NCBI RefSeq assembly: GCF_015704895.1
Contig: NZ_JADQWB010000010.1
Location: 116,983-180,982, forward strand
Length of the DNA: 64,000 nt
Direction: 5' to 3'
From: Agrobacterium leguminum
Lineage (GTDB): Bacteria; Pseudomonadota; Alphaproteobacteria; Rhizobiales; Rhizobiaceae
Each line of letters begins with the position of its first letter. Position 1 is the first letter of the stretch. The position numbers were made by a program, and so were the translations under genes. This document shows positions 10,593 through 21,361 of the stretch, in pieces. Below the pieces are notes generated by a model that was not told where the DNA came from, did not search any database, and worked only from the letters and a program-made list of their open reading frames with translations.

Positions 10593-11056
10593 GCGTGCCC
10601 GTCTTCCGGCGGCCAGACCTGCGTGTCGTGATCCGGGTGCTGATAGGAGGTGATTTCCGCCTCGTCCACGCCCTGTTCCACGGTCGGCTTGCCGAAGAGC
10701 TGCTCGATCCACGGCATGCGCTTGTGGAAATTGACCTGCACCTGCGGCTCGATCCGCTCCGGCTCATCGAAAGCGCCGATGGCGATCTCCACGCCGCCGG
10801 GATAATGATAGGTCAGCGGCGTGCCGCATTTGTTGCAGAAACCGCGATGGATTTTTGCCGAGGAGCGGAAGAGGGACGGCTGGCCGCGCGTCCAGGTCAG
10901 ATGCGCCTGATCGGCGCTGACCAGCGCGCCGAAGAAATTGCCGAAATGTTTCTGGCACATGCGGCAATGGCAGATGGAGGCCCGGCCAAGCTTGCCCGCA
11001 TGGAAACGCACGGCGCCGCATTGGCAACCGCCGGAAAATCCCGTTTCGCTCATCAT
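10589..11056 (-). CDS. GFA family zinc protein (copy 2)
   Basis: 155 aa, paralogous to both flanking genes. Motifs: GGCQCGAVRF, CHCRMCQKHFGNF, RGFCNKCGTPLTY and the tail YQHPDHDTQVWPPE. The start is one of two adjacent ATGs (11056 or 11053); the first overlaps the stop of copy 1. The coding sequence ends four bases inside copy 3. Zinc-dependent chemistry, possibly on a thiol adduct, is inferred from the family name only. Confidence 0.9.
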
Positions 11057-11526
11057 CTGTTCTCCGGTGGCCAGTTTTCAGTGTCGTGGTCGGGATGCTG
11101 ATAGGAAACGAGATCGGCGAGGTAATCCACCTGCGTCAGGTCGTCTTCGGTGGCAACGGCAGGCAGCGTGTGAAGCGTATCGACGAAATCGATCTTGCGT
11201 TCAACGCCCCACTGAATGGTCGGCGGCAGCGCGGCGGGATCGTCAAAAGCCCCGGCCGCCACCGCCACACCGTCAGGCGCCTCATAGGTCAGCGGCGTGC
11301 CGCATTCAGGGCAGAAACCGCGCTTGATGACACTGGAAGACTGGAAGCGTTTCGGCTCTCCCCGGGTCCATTCAAACTCCACGCCGCGCACCGAAACCAG
11401 CGGTGCGTAATAGGCCCCGAAAGCCTTCTGGCACATGCGGCAATGGCATATGGAACTGTCTTTCAGCTCCCCGCTGGCGCGAAAACGGATCGCGCCGCAC
11501 TGGCATCCGCCGGTATATGTCGTCAT
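11053..11526 (-). CDS. GFA family zinc protein (copy 1)
   Basis: 157 aa with GGCQCGAIRF, CHCRMCQKAFGAYYAPL, RGFCPECGTPLTYE and the tail SYQHPDHDTENWPPE. It is the closest to a generic GFA protein among the three. Start 11526 overlaps the DUF559 stop by 4 nt, and the stop overlaps copy 2, so translation is likely coupled along the chain. The three copies keep the metal ligands but diverge in the regions between them, which argues for old duplications rather than a recent one. Confidence 0.92.
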   Translation of the reverse strand: MTTYTGGCQCGAIRFRASGELKDSSICHCRMCQKAFGAYYAPLVSVRGVEFEWTRGEPKRFQSSSVIKRGFCPECGTPLTYEAPDGVAVAAGAFDDPAALPPTIQWGVERKIDFVDTLHTLPAVATEDDLTQVDYLADLVSYQHPDHDTENWPPENR

Positions 11527-11891
11527 GGTCGGTCCTCCTTCACCGTTCGGATAATGTGGAGACAGACATTGTCGATGTCTCTGAGGATATCCTCGTTCCA
11601 GAAACGGAGGACTGTCCAGCCGTCTTCCTGAAGCCGGGCAGTTCTTGCCTGATCGTAGCGCAGTGCCGCTTCAGATGTGTGTTGAGAACCGTCTACCTCA
11701 ACAATCAGACGATGATCCGAGCAGGCGAAATCAACGATAAAGCCGGCAATCGGCATTTGTCTGCGAAAACTTAGTCGTTCAAGGCGATGAGCGCGAATGG
11801 CATTCCAGAGCTTCAGCTCGGCATCCGTCATGACTTTACGCATCTGCTTCGCATATTGGCGATGCATCGGATCGACGTCTGCATGCGGCAT
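11523..11891 (-). CDS. DUF559 domain protein (Vsr/endonuclease-like)
   Basis: 122 aa. The DUF559 core is clear: RKVMTDAELKLWNAIRAHRL, FRRQMPIAGFIVDFACSDHRLIVEVDGSQH, then a terminal W-x-VLRFWNEDI. The D...E-V-D pattern resembles the PD-(D/E)XK fold of very-short-patch-repair nucleases, but no activity is established for most members. An internal ATG (MHRQYAKQ, 11867) is an alternative start. It heads the coupled chain with three GFA genes and pip, an association with no obvious functional logic. Confidence 0.85.
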   Translation of the reverse strand: MPHADVDPMHRQYAKQMRKVMTDAELKLWNAIRAHRLERLSFRRQMPIAGFIVDFACSDHRLIVEVDGSQHTSEAALRYDQARTARLQEDGWTVLRFWNEDILRDIDNVCLHIIRTVKEDRP

Positions 11892-11971
11892 GATTTGGCT
11901 CGCTGTTTAGTGCCTCAACTTAGATTGGTTGAGGTAACTCAAAACCGCAAGCGGATTGTGGTTACCGTCGG

Positions 11972-12124
11972 CCCCCCTCTGCCCTGCCGGGCATCTCCCC
12001 CACAGGTGGGGAGATCGGCTAGAAGCACACTCCCCGCTCCATCCGCAGCGTCAGAGTTGGGCGAGCGGTCACCGCGATTGATCTCCCCACCTGTGGGGGA
12101 GATGCCCGGCAGGGCAGAGGGGGG
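11972..12124. repeat. Palindromic intergenic element, copy A
   Basis: Two perfect 45-bp inverted arms (11972-12016 and 12080-12124) beginning CCCCCCTCTGCCCTGCCGGG, with a 63-bp spacer. It fills the gap between cysS and the DUF559 gene. A second copy at 29435-29588 has the same arm sequence and a recognisably related spacer (GCTAGA near the left, GGTC-CC-CGATT near the right). Arms like these are abundant between genes in Rhizobiales; the class is probably a RIME-like mosaic element, though that name is from memory. Confidence 0.9.
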
Positions 12125-12143
12125 TAAGCCGCGAATCGCAGCC

Positions 12144-13529
<1,386 letters not shown>

Positions 13530-13746
13530 GCGGCAGTTCCCTAAAGGCAGAATATTATCCTGGCCGGAACGTTTATCTTTCTTGACCTTTCGGGAGACGA
13601 AAACGATCTGGCCGGTGGCGAACCAGCAAAAAAAATCTCAGCAGCAGGTGCAGATCATCGTTCTCATATCTTGCTTTATGGCGTGGCGGCGCGGCCCGGT
13701 CAAGAGCAGCCGTGGTGACCAAATCGCCGCCCCGAGCGGAAAATAT

Positions 13747-14487
13747 TCACTCCGGCTGGCGGTAGTCCACGAATTTCCCCTCGCGCACGAGGAAGAGTTT
13801 GCCGGTTTCGGTCAGATCGGGCGAGGCGAGCGGAAGAATGGCCGCGGCCACCTCTGACGGATGCGGCACGGTGGCCGGGTCTTCGCCGGGCATGGCCTGC
13901 GCACGCATCGCCGTGCGTGTCGCACCGGGATTGATGCTGTTGACGCGAAGGGCGCTCTTCTGCGTTTCCGCCGCCCAGGTGCGGGCCAGCGCTTCGACTG
14001 CCGCCTTGGAGGTGGAATAGACACCCCAGAAGGGGCGACAGCTATGGGCGGCTCCCGAAGACAGGATCAGCGCGCGGCCGGCATCCGACTTCAAAAGCAG
14101 CGGCTCGACCGAGCGGATCAGCCGCCAGGTGGCGGTGACGTTGATGTTCATGACCCTTTCGAAGACTTTCGCCTCGATATGTCCGACCGGCGAGATGACG
14201 CCGAGAACGCCGGCATTGGCGACGAGAATATCGAGCTTGCCCCAGCGCTCGAAGATATTTGCGCCCAGCGCATCGATGGCTTTCATGTCGGAGAGATCGA
14301 AGGGAACGAGCGTCGCCGTGCCGCCGACGGCCTTGATGGCGTCGTCCAGCTCCTCAAGGCCGCCCACCGTGCGGGCGCAGGCGATGACATGCGCGCCGGC
14401 CCTGGCGAGTTCCAGCGCCGTGAAATAGCCGATACCGCGCGACGCGCCGGTAACGAGAGCGATGCGGCCCTTGAGATCGATAGTCAT
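13747..14487 (-). CDS. SDR family NAD(P)-dependent oxidoreductase
   Basis: 246 aa Rossmann-fold enzyme. The cofactor loop is TGASRGIG (14-21), followed by NAGVLG. The catalytic Ser is in LILSSGAAHS and the YxxxK is YSTSKAA. The substrate cannot be deduced. It sits downstream of purF in the same direction but behind a clear terminator, so it is probably transcribed separately. Confidence 0.92.
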   Translation of the reverse strand: MTIDLKGRIALVTGASRGIGYFTALELARAGAHVIACARTVGGLEELDDAIKAVGGTATLVPFDLSDMKAIDALGANIFERWGKLDILVANAGVLGVISPVGHIEAKVFERVMNINVTATWRLIRSVEPLLLKSDAGRALILSSGAAHSCRPFWGVYSTSKAAVEALARTWAAETQKSALRVNSINPGATRTAMRAQAMPGEDPATVPHPSEVAAAILPLASPDLTETGKLFLVREGKFVDYRQPE

Positions 14488-14584
14488 GGTCTCCCCCGAA
14501 ATGATTGCGCTTCCTTCTACGAAGCGCCGCTGGCTTTTCGCAAGCGATCATATCGTCGCATGCGAGGGCCTGAACAAAAGGCAA

Positions 14585-14620
14585 GAAAAAAGCGGCCACC
14601 GGAAGCCGGATGGCCGCTTT
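14585..14620 (-). terminator. Rho-independent terminator of purF
   Basis: Minus-strand stem AAAGCGGCCA ... TGGCCGCTTT (10 bp, 12-nt loop) followed by a run of T (A-run 14585-14590 on the plus strand), starting 12 nt after the purF stop. Confidence 0.85.
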
Positions 14621-14632
14621 GTGTGAGGCTTA

Positions 14633-16141
14633 TCAGCCGTTGCTGGCCAGCATGGAAATCTTGCTGCCCATCGCTTCGCCATTCTGGTCGAGAAGGCGGG
14701 TCGGATAATCGCCGGTGAAATAATGGTCCGTGAACTGCGGACGGGCCGGATTGCGGTTTTCCCCGCCGACGGCGCGGTAAAGTCCGTCGATGGACAGGAA
14801 GGCCAGCGAATCGGCGCCGATATATTTCGCCATCGCCTCGACATCGGCATATTGGTTGGCGAGCAGCTTGTCTGCGTCCGGCGTGTCGATGCCGTAGAAA
14901 TCCGGGTGGAAGATCATCGGGCTGGCGACGCGGATATGAACTTCCTTGGCGCCGGCCTCGCGGATCATCTGCACGATCTTGACCGAGGTCGTGCCGCGCA
15001 CGATGGAATCATCCACCAGCACCACGCGCTTGCCTTCGATCATCGCCCGGTTGGCGGAATGCTTGAGCTTGACGCCGAAAGCGCGGATCTGCTGTGTCGG
15101 TTCGATGAAGGTACGGCCGACATAATGGTTGCGGATGATGCCGTATTCGAAGGGAATACCGCTTTCCTGCGCAAAACCGAGCGCCGCCGGCGTGCCGCCA
15201 TCGGGAACCGGAACCACCACATCGGCTTCCAGCGGGGCTTCCTTGGCAAGGTTCATGCCCATGTTCTTGCGCGTCGTATAGACGTTGCGGCCGCCGACGA
15301 CGGAATCGGGACGGGCGAAATAGACATATTCGAACAGGCAAAGGCGCTCCGGCTGCGGCTTCGAAGGCTTGCGCGCATCGATGGTGATCGAACCGTCAGG
15401 CTGGATTTCGCAGATGATGACTTCGCCGTTCTCGACGTCGCGAACGAATTTCGCACCGATGATATCGAGAGCGCAGGTTTCCGAGCAGAAGATCGGCTTG
15501 CCATCAAGCTCGCCCATGACCAGCGGGCGGATGCCGATCGGGTCGCGGGCAGCGATCAGCTTGGTGCGCGTCATCGCCAGCATCGAATAACCGCCTTCCA
15601 TCTGGCGGATGGCATCGATGAAGCGATCGGCTGTGGAGGAGTGGCGTGAGCGGGCGATGAGGTGAAGGACGACTTCGGTATCGGAGGTAGACTGACAGAT
15701 GGCGCCGGTGGCGATGATCTGGCGGCGCAGCGTCAGGCCGTTGGTGAAATTGCCGTTATGGGCAATGGAAATGCCGCCTTCTTCCAGCTCGGCAAACAGC
15801 GGCTGCACGTTGCGCATCGCCACTTCGCCGGTTGTGGAGTAGCGGGTGTGGCCAATGGCGATGGAGCCGGGCAGGCGGGCAAGGGTTGCCGGATCGGTAT
15901 AATGATCGCCGACGAGGCCCATATGGCGTTCCTGATGGAAGCGCTTGCCATCGAAGGAGACGATGCCCGCCGCTTCCTGGCCGCGATGCTGAAGCGCATG
16001 CAGGCCGAGAGCGGTCAGCGCCGAGGCGTCGGCATGGCCGAGAATGCCGAACACGCCGCATTCTTCATGCAGCGTATCGCCGTCGATCTCTTCCTTGAAA
16101 GTGGCCCCAGGGAACGGGGAATGCGAAAGCGGCTCAATCAT
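14633..16141 (-). CDS. purF: Amidophosphoribosyltransferase
   Basis: 502 aa. First committed step of purine synthesis: glutamine plus PRPP gives phosphoribosylamine. An N-terminal glutaminase domain carries the nucleophile C28 (EECGVFGILG) after a 27-residue stretch likely removed as a propeptide. The C-terminal phosphoribosyltransferase domain has the PRPP loop VVLVDDSIVRGTT. It follows cvpA in the order cvpA-purF seen in many proteobacteria, with a 139-bp gap that holds a hairpin and probably its promoter. Confidence 0.97.
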   Translation of the reverse strand: MIEPLSHSPFPGATFKEEIDGDTLHEECGVFGILGHADASALTALGLHALQHRGQEAAGIVSFDGKRFHQERHMGLVGDHYTDPATLARLPGSIAIGHTRYSTTGEVAMRNVQPLFAELEEGGISIAHNGNFTNGLTLRRQIIATGAICQSTSDTEVVLHLIARSRHSSTADRFIDAIRQMEGGYSMLAMTRTKLIAARDPIGIRPLVMGELDGKPIFCSETCALDIIGAKFVRDVENGEVIICEIQPDGSITIDARKPSKPQPERLCLFEYVYFARPDSVVGGRNVYTTRKNMGMNLAKEAPLEADVVVPVPDGGTPAALGFAQESGIPFEYGIIRNHYVGRTFIEPTQQIRAFGVKLKHSANRAMIEGKRVVLVDDSIVRGTTSVKIVQMIREAGAKEVHIRVASPMIFHPDFYGIDTPDADKLLANQYADVEAMAKYIGADSLAFLSIDGLYRAVGGENRNPARPQFTDHYFTGDYPTRLLDQNGEAMGSKISMLASNG

Positions 16142-16246
16142 CCGGCTTGCCCTTGCTCTCTACCGAGAAAAAAAGAAAGACCTCTCCGGTGAGTATTTCC
16201 CCCGGTCGGTCCGTCTGTGTCGTGCTTGATATTTAGCACAAATAGC

Positions 16247-16271
16247 GCGCCTTGCATGCATTGCAAGGCGC
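16247..16271 (-). terminator. Stem-loop after cvpA
   Basis: GCGCCTTGC, 7-nt loop, GCAAGGCGC: a perfect 9-bp stem 10 nt past the cvpA stop. No T-tract follows on the minus strand, so it may pause or stabilise rather than fully terminate, letting some transcripts reach purF. Confidence 0.5.
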
Positions 16272-16280
16272 GACACTGTG

Positions 16281-16868
16281 TCAATTATTCGTTGCCGGCG
16301 GATTTGTTGCCGGCACATCTTCCGCAGGCGCCTGCGTGGCCGCCGGCTCCTGCGGTTTTCCGAGAATACGGGCGCGGATCTGCGGTTCGATATCGTCAGG
16401 CAGAACCGCCTCCAGCTTGCCCACCAGCCCATCGAGGAAGGGCTTGGACTTCGCCTGCGTCACCCATTCCGGCTGCGTCTTCACATCCACCAGCCAGTTC
16501 CAGAAGGCGACCGCGACGACAAGCAGCAGAATGCCGCGCGCCGCGCCGAACAGGAAACCGAGCGTGCGATCCAGCGCGCCGATGCGGCTGTCGATGATGA
16601 AATCGGCAATGCGCGAGGTGATGAAAGAAATCACGATCAGCGAGACGAGGAAGACCACGCCCGCCGAACCGGCAATGGCAATCTTGTCGTCATCGGTATA
16701 GTTGCGCGCATAGGGCAGCAGGACCGGATAGAGATAATAGGCGGCGGCGACCGAACCGCCCCAGCTCGCAATCGACAAAATCTCGCGTGAAAAACCGCGC
16801 ACCATTGCAAGAAGGGCGGAGAAAAGAACAACGGCGATGACGATGCCGTCGAAAATTGTAATGGGCAT
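16281..16868 (-). CDS. cvpA: CvpA family membrane protein
   Basis: 195 aa with four hydrophobic helices (ITIFDGIVIAVVLFSALLAMVRG at the start, then SWGGSVAAAYYLYPVLLPYA, GSAGVVFLVSLIVISFI and FGAARGILLLVVAVAFW) and a Pro/Ala-rich cytoplasmic tail. The conserved MVRGFSREILSIASWGG stretch identifies the colicin V production family. Its molecular role is unknown; it is needed for envelope homeostasis in some bacteria. It lies between radA and purF. Confidence 0.9.
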   Translation of the reverse strand: MPITIFDGIVIAVVLFSALLAMVRGFSREILSIASWGGSVAAAYYLYPVLLPYARNYTDDDKIAIAGSAGVVFLVSLIVISFITSRIADFIIDSRIGALDRTLGFLFGAARGILLLVVAVAFWNWLVDVKTQPEWVTQAKSKPFLDGLVGKLEAVLPDDIEPQIRARILGKPQEPAATQAPAEDVPATNPPATNN

Positions 16869-16957
16869 ATACCAACTCCGGAGGTGCGACGCCTTGTCAG
16901 ACGCTGCCTTGCCAATTTTGCGATCCTCTTACACCACTGTTTCCCTTGGCGAAAGGA

Positions 16958-18364
<1,407 letters not shown>

Positions 18365-18370
18365 GTTATG

Positions 18371-18679
18371 TCAGTTTTCTTCTTGTTTGAAATGGTCGGC
18401 GGAGATGTCTTGGTGGCCGTGAAGCACGCGCAGCACATACATTTTATTATCATCGACAATGAAATAGATGCATCGCTCACGATAAGGGAAAGCCCGCAAA
18501 TTCGGGGCGAAACTTCTAGGTACGCCCGTTATCCCATATCGCGCCAGAGAGATCATTTTGCCGTTGATGTCGTCTAGAAAGCGTCTGGTAGCAACGGGAT
18601 TGAATTGGGCAATGTAATTATGATCGGCCAGAAGATCGTTCAGCGCCTGTGCGGTGACCACTAGACGCCTTCGCTTCAT
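18371..18679 (-). CDS. parE: ParE/RelE family toxin
   Basis: 102 aa. The pattern LVVTAQALNDLLADHNYIAQFNP, RFLDDINGKMISLARYG, FPYRERCIYFIVDDNKMYVLRVLHGHQD is that of ParE toxins, which poison DNA gyrase, although RelE-like mRNA cleavage cannot be excluded. The ATG at 18679 follows a strong GGAGGAG site. It overlaps the antitoxin gene by 62 nt, an unusually long overlap. Only 6 bp separate it from radA, so radA may be read from the parDE promoter as well. Confidence 0.88.
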   Translation of the reverse strand: MKRRRLVVTAQALNDLLADHNYIAQFNPVATRRFLDDINGKMISLARYGITGVPRSFAPNLRAFPYRERCIYFIVDDNKMYVLRVLHGHQDISADHFKQEEN

Positions 18680-18929
18680 TCTGCTCCTCCGCCAGCTTCA
18701 TAATGTGTGCGGTAAAATCATCTGCACTGGAGAACTCCATAACCCGGCCAGCCTCCACATCATCAAGCCCTTCCTGAATCAGTCGTTGAAGCTCTACAAG
18801 CTTGCCTTCCCTGCTGCCCAGCAAACGCAGACCAGCTGAAACGACCGAATCCGCGTCCTTAAAGACGCCCGCCGCCACCTGTTCTTCGATGAACTTCTCG
18901 TCCTGCTCGCTCAAATGGATTTCGGGCAT
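18618..18929 (-). CDS. parD: ParD-type antitoxin
   Basis: 103 aa. The ribbon-helix-helix N-terminus (EIHLSEQDEKFIEEQVAAGVFKDADSVVSAGLRLL) is the type II CC2985/ParD family, which binds its own promoter and neutralises the toxin through the C-terminal tail. The start at 18929 has an AGGAG site. The open frame extends far upstream through alr, but that part is out-of-frame shadow. The last about 20 residues lie inside the toxin reading frame, longer than usual for ParD. Confidence 0.86.
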   Translation of the reverse strand: MPEIHLSEQDEKFIEEQVAAGVFKDADSVVSAGLRLLGSREGKLVELQRLIQEGLDDVEAGRVMEFSSADDFTAHIMKLAEEQNEAKASSGHRTGAERSSGRS

Positions 18930-18949
18930 TTCGATCTCCTTTTGTTCTC

Positions 18950-18978
18950 TTCTAACACAGGTCGCCGCAGCTTTCCAA
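18950..18978 (-). promoter_or_regulatory. Possible parDE promoter
   Basis: On the minus strand TTGGAA, 17 bp, TTAGAA, ending 21 bp upstream of the parD ATG. It lies in the 65-bp gap after alr. It is a moderate match to the housekeeping promoter and was not compared with a position matrix. Confidence 0.4.
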
Positions 18979-18994
18979 GGGCTAAAGGCGTGGC

Positions 18995-20170
18995 TCAGTC
19001 GTCGGCCATCAGATATTGCCGTTCGTAACGCAGGCCAAGCCCCGTCAGCATTTCGTAACCGATGGTGCCGGCCGCCCGCGCGGTCTCGTCGACCGGCACA
19101 TTGGGACCGAAAAGCTCGATATAGTCGCCGGCACGAATGGCATTGGCCGGAACATCCGTCACGTCGAAAATGGTGAGGTCCATAGTCACGCGGCCGGCCA
19201 CCGGCACCCTGTGGCCGTTGACGACGCCATAGGCGCCGCCATGGCCCATTTCGCGCAGCGGAATGCCGGAACCGGAAAGCGAACGCTGATATCCATCCGC
19301 ATAACCCACGGAAGCGATGGCAAGGCGGCTTGCGCGCTTCAGCAGAAAGGTGCCGCCATAGCTCACGGTCTGGCCTTCGCCCGCTTCGCGAATCTGGATG
19401 ATCCGCGCTTCGGCTGTGGCGACGGGCCGCATCGGGTTCGCCATGCCGTTGACCGCTTCGCCGCCATAAAGGGCGATGCCGGGGCGGGTGAGGTCGAAAT
19501 GATAGTCCGAGCCGAGGAAGATACCGGCGGAAGCCGAGAGGCTTGATTCGATGCCTTCGAAAGCGGCGCCAACCTTTCGGAATGATTCGAGCTGGACCCT
19601 GTTCATCGGCGATGAGGGCGTGTCGGCGCAGGCGAGATGCGACAGCACAAGAACCGGGTCGAAACTTGCCGGCCGCGTCACGTCGTCGGCCAGAAACAGC
19701 GCGTCGTCGAGGGGCAGACCGAGGCGGTTGAAGCCGGTATCGACATGCAGCGCGCAGGGGTGGTCGCCGCGCTCGGCAACCGTCGCCATCCAGAAGGACA
19801 GTTGTTCTTCGGAGGCCAGAACCGGCAACAGATCGTTGTCGAAGACCTGACGTTCCTGGCCCTGCCATATGCCTGACAGCACGAAGATGCGCGCTTCCGG
19901 GGCATAGGAGCGCAAGGTCGCACCCTCGGCCACCGTCGCCACGAAGAAATCCCGCGCGCCGGCATGGTAAAGCGTCGCTCCGCAATCCTCGATCCCGAGA
20001 CCATAGGCATCGGCCTTGACGACAGCCGCCGTTCGCGCCCTGCCGGAACGCTTCTTCATGTCCCGCCAATTATCGGCGAGCGCGCCGAGATCGACGGTCA
20101 GCCTCAGCGGCGCGTGCTCGAAAGTGTCGGTTTCGTTTTCGGGAAAGCTGTCTTCGAAGTCGTCTGTCAT
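18995..20170 (-). CDS. alr: Alanine racemase, catabolic/biosynthetic type
   Basis: 391 aa PLP enzyme making D-alanine for peptidoglycan. The PLP lysine is K52 in VVKADAYGLG; the catalytic Tyr is in SVGYADGYQRS. LSHLACADT and VAGRVTMDL are also conserved. The ATG at 20170 (MTDDFED) is chosen over an upstream start at 20221, which would add non-conserved residues. dnaB-alr-radA is a common alphaproteobacterial order, here split by accessory genes on both sides. Confidence 0.95.
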   Translation of the reverse strand: MTDDFEDSFPENETDTFEHAPLRLTVDLGALADNWRDMKKRSGRARTAAVVKADAYGLGIEDCGATLYHAGARDFFVATVAEGATLRSYAPEARIFVLSGIWQGQERQVFDNDLLPVLASEEQLSFWMATVAERGDHPCALHVDTGFNRLGLPLDDALFLADDVTRPASFDPVLVLSHLACADTPSSPMNRVQLESFRKVGAAFEGIESSLSASAGIFLGSDYHFDLTRPGIALYGGEAVNGMANPMRPVATAEARIIQIREAGEGQTVSYGGTFLLKRASRLAIASVGYADGYQRSLSGSGIPLREMGHGGAYGVVNGHRVPVAGRVTMDLTIFDVTDVPANAIRAGDYIELFGPNVPVDETARAAGTIGYEMLTGLGLRYERQYLMADD

Positions 20171-20212
20171 GCCATGCGTCCGGTTGATTGGAACCTCGCG
20201 GACCCTACAGCA

Positions 20213-20316
20213 TCGGCACAAAAATCGTTATCGATTTTTGCAAAGCACGATGCGTAGATTCAAAGTGTTAGAGCTTCATTCCCGCGCATTTGTGGAAATG
20301 TGCGGGAATGAAGCTC
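20213..20316. repeat. Composite palindromic element upstream of the AraC gene
   Basis: Two inverted repeats in tandem in the divergent alr/araC gap. The first is AAAAATCG-TTAT-CGATTTTT (20220-20239). The second is a long hairpin (20271-20316) with 20 of 21 pairs matched: GAGCTTCATTCCCGC, one mismatch, CATTT, 4-nt loop GTGG and the return arm. The linker ends CAAAGTGTTAGAGC, which I recall as recurring beside AAATCG palindromes in Rhizobiales intergenic DNA. No T-run follows either stem. Confidence 0.6.
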
Positions 20317-20365
20317 GGGCACTTTTGTTCAAGACGGTAATGGCCGATTGGTTTAAACTCGTTCC

Positions 20366-21223
20366 ATGCACAATGTTTCGCAGGAACAGGCCATAGATGT
20401 CATGCCGATTGCGACGACGGAAACCACCCGTTTCTGGCGTGACAGGCGTTTTGGCGGCATGGAGTGCCTGAGCGCGACTTTTCTGACCCATGAATATTCC
20501 CCGCATGCGCATGATACCTTCTCGATCGGCGCGATCGAAAGCGGTTCGCAGATTTCCACCATTCAGGGCACCACCGAGCAGACGGGGCCGGGGCATCTTT
20601 ATCTCATCAACCCGGATGAGGTTCACGATGGCGCACCGGGCGGCGGCGGTTATCGCTATCGGATGATCTATCCCGATATCGTCCTGCTACGCGATATTAT
20701 CGAGGATGTGACGGGCAGGGCCTTTCACGGCACGCCCTCCTTTCCGAGATTCCTGCCACGCGATCCGCAGATGGCGGCGGCTTTCCAGATGGCGCACCGG
20801 CGGCTGGAGGAGAAATCCGGCGCTCTGGAGGCGGATGAGGGCATGTTCTCGGTTCTCGCCGCCCTGTTCGGCAGGCACGGCAGCGCCATTATCCTGCCCG
20901 TCGAAACACGAGAGAAAACGGCGGTTTATACCGCCCGCGATTATCTTTCCGACAATTACGAGACCGATATCGGACTAGAGGAACTGGCCTCCATCGCCGG
21001 TCTCAGCCGCGCGCACCTCATTCGCGCTTTCAGGAAAGAGTTTCACATCACCCCGCATGCCTATCTGACGGATGTGCGCATCCGCAGGGCGCGCCGGCTT
21101 CTGCGCGCCGGCGAGATGCCGGCCGAGGTGGCGGCGATGTGCGGTTTTGCCGACCAGGCGCATTTCACCCGGCATTTCAAGGCCCGCACCGGTGTCACAC
21201 CGGGGCAGTTTCGGGTGGCCTGA
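20366..21223 (+). CDS. AraC family transcriptional regulator
   Basis: 285 aa. The N-terminal cupin-like AraC-binding domain (HEYSPHAHDTFSIGAIESG, GHLYLINPDEVHDG) senses a ligand. Two C-terminal HTH motifs (YETDIGLEELASIAGLSRAHLIRAFRKEF and MPAEVAAMCGFADQAHFTRHFKARTGVTPGQFR) bind DNA. It is read toward azlCD, 138 bp away, and probably controls them; AraC regulators next to azlC are frequent. Confidence 0.93.
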   Translation: MHNVSQEQAIDVMPIATTETTRFWRDRRFGGMECLSATFLTHEYSPHAHDTFSIGAIESGSQISTIQGTTEQTGPGHLYLINPDEVHDGAPGGGGYRYRMIYPDIVLLRDIIEDVTGRAFHGTPSFPRFLPRDPQMAAAFQMAHRRLEEKSGALEADEGMFSVLAALFGRHGSAIILPVETREKTAVYTARDYLSDNYETDIGLEELASIAGLSRAHLIRAFRKEFHITPHAYLTDVRIRRARRLLRAGEMPAEVAAMCGFADQAHFTRHFKARTGVTPGQFRVA

Positions 21224-21361
21224 GTTCAAAGCCTGCATTTCCGTTCGGAAATGCGACAAAAGAAAAAGCGAAGCCTCAGCAGAAAACCGCCTGACGTCAC
21301 TTTCGTTCAAGACCGAAGAATGTCGCAAGCGTAATCCCTCTCTTTCGAAAGGGAGAATGCG

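Noticed and set aside
18618..20069. 483-aa minus-strand frame ending in the ParD sequence
   Set aside because: Residues before MPEIHLSEQD are an out-of-frame reading of alr. The true antitoxin starts at 18929 with a ribosome site.
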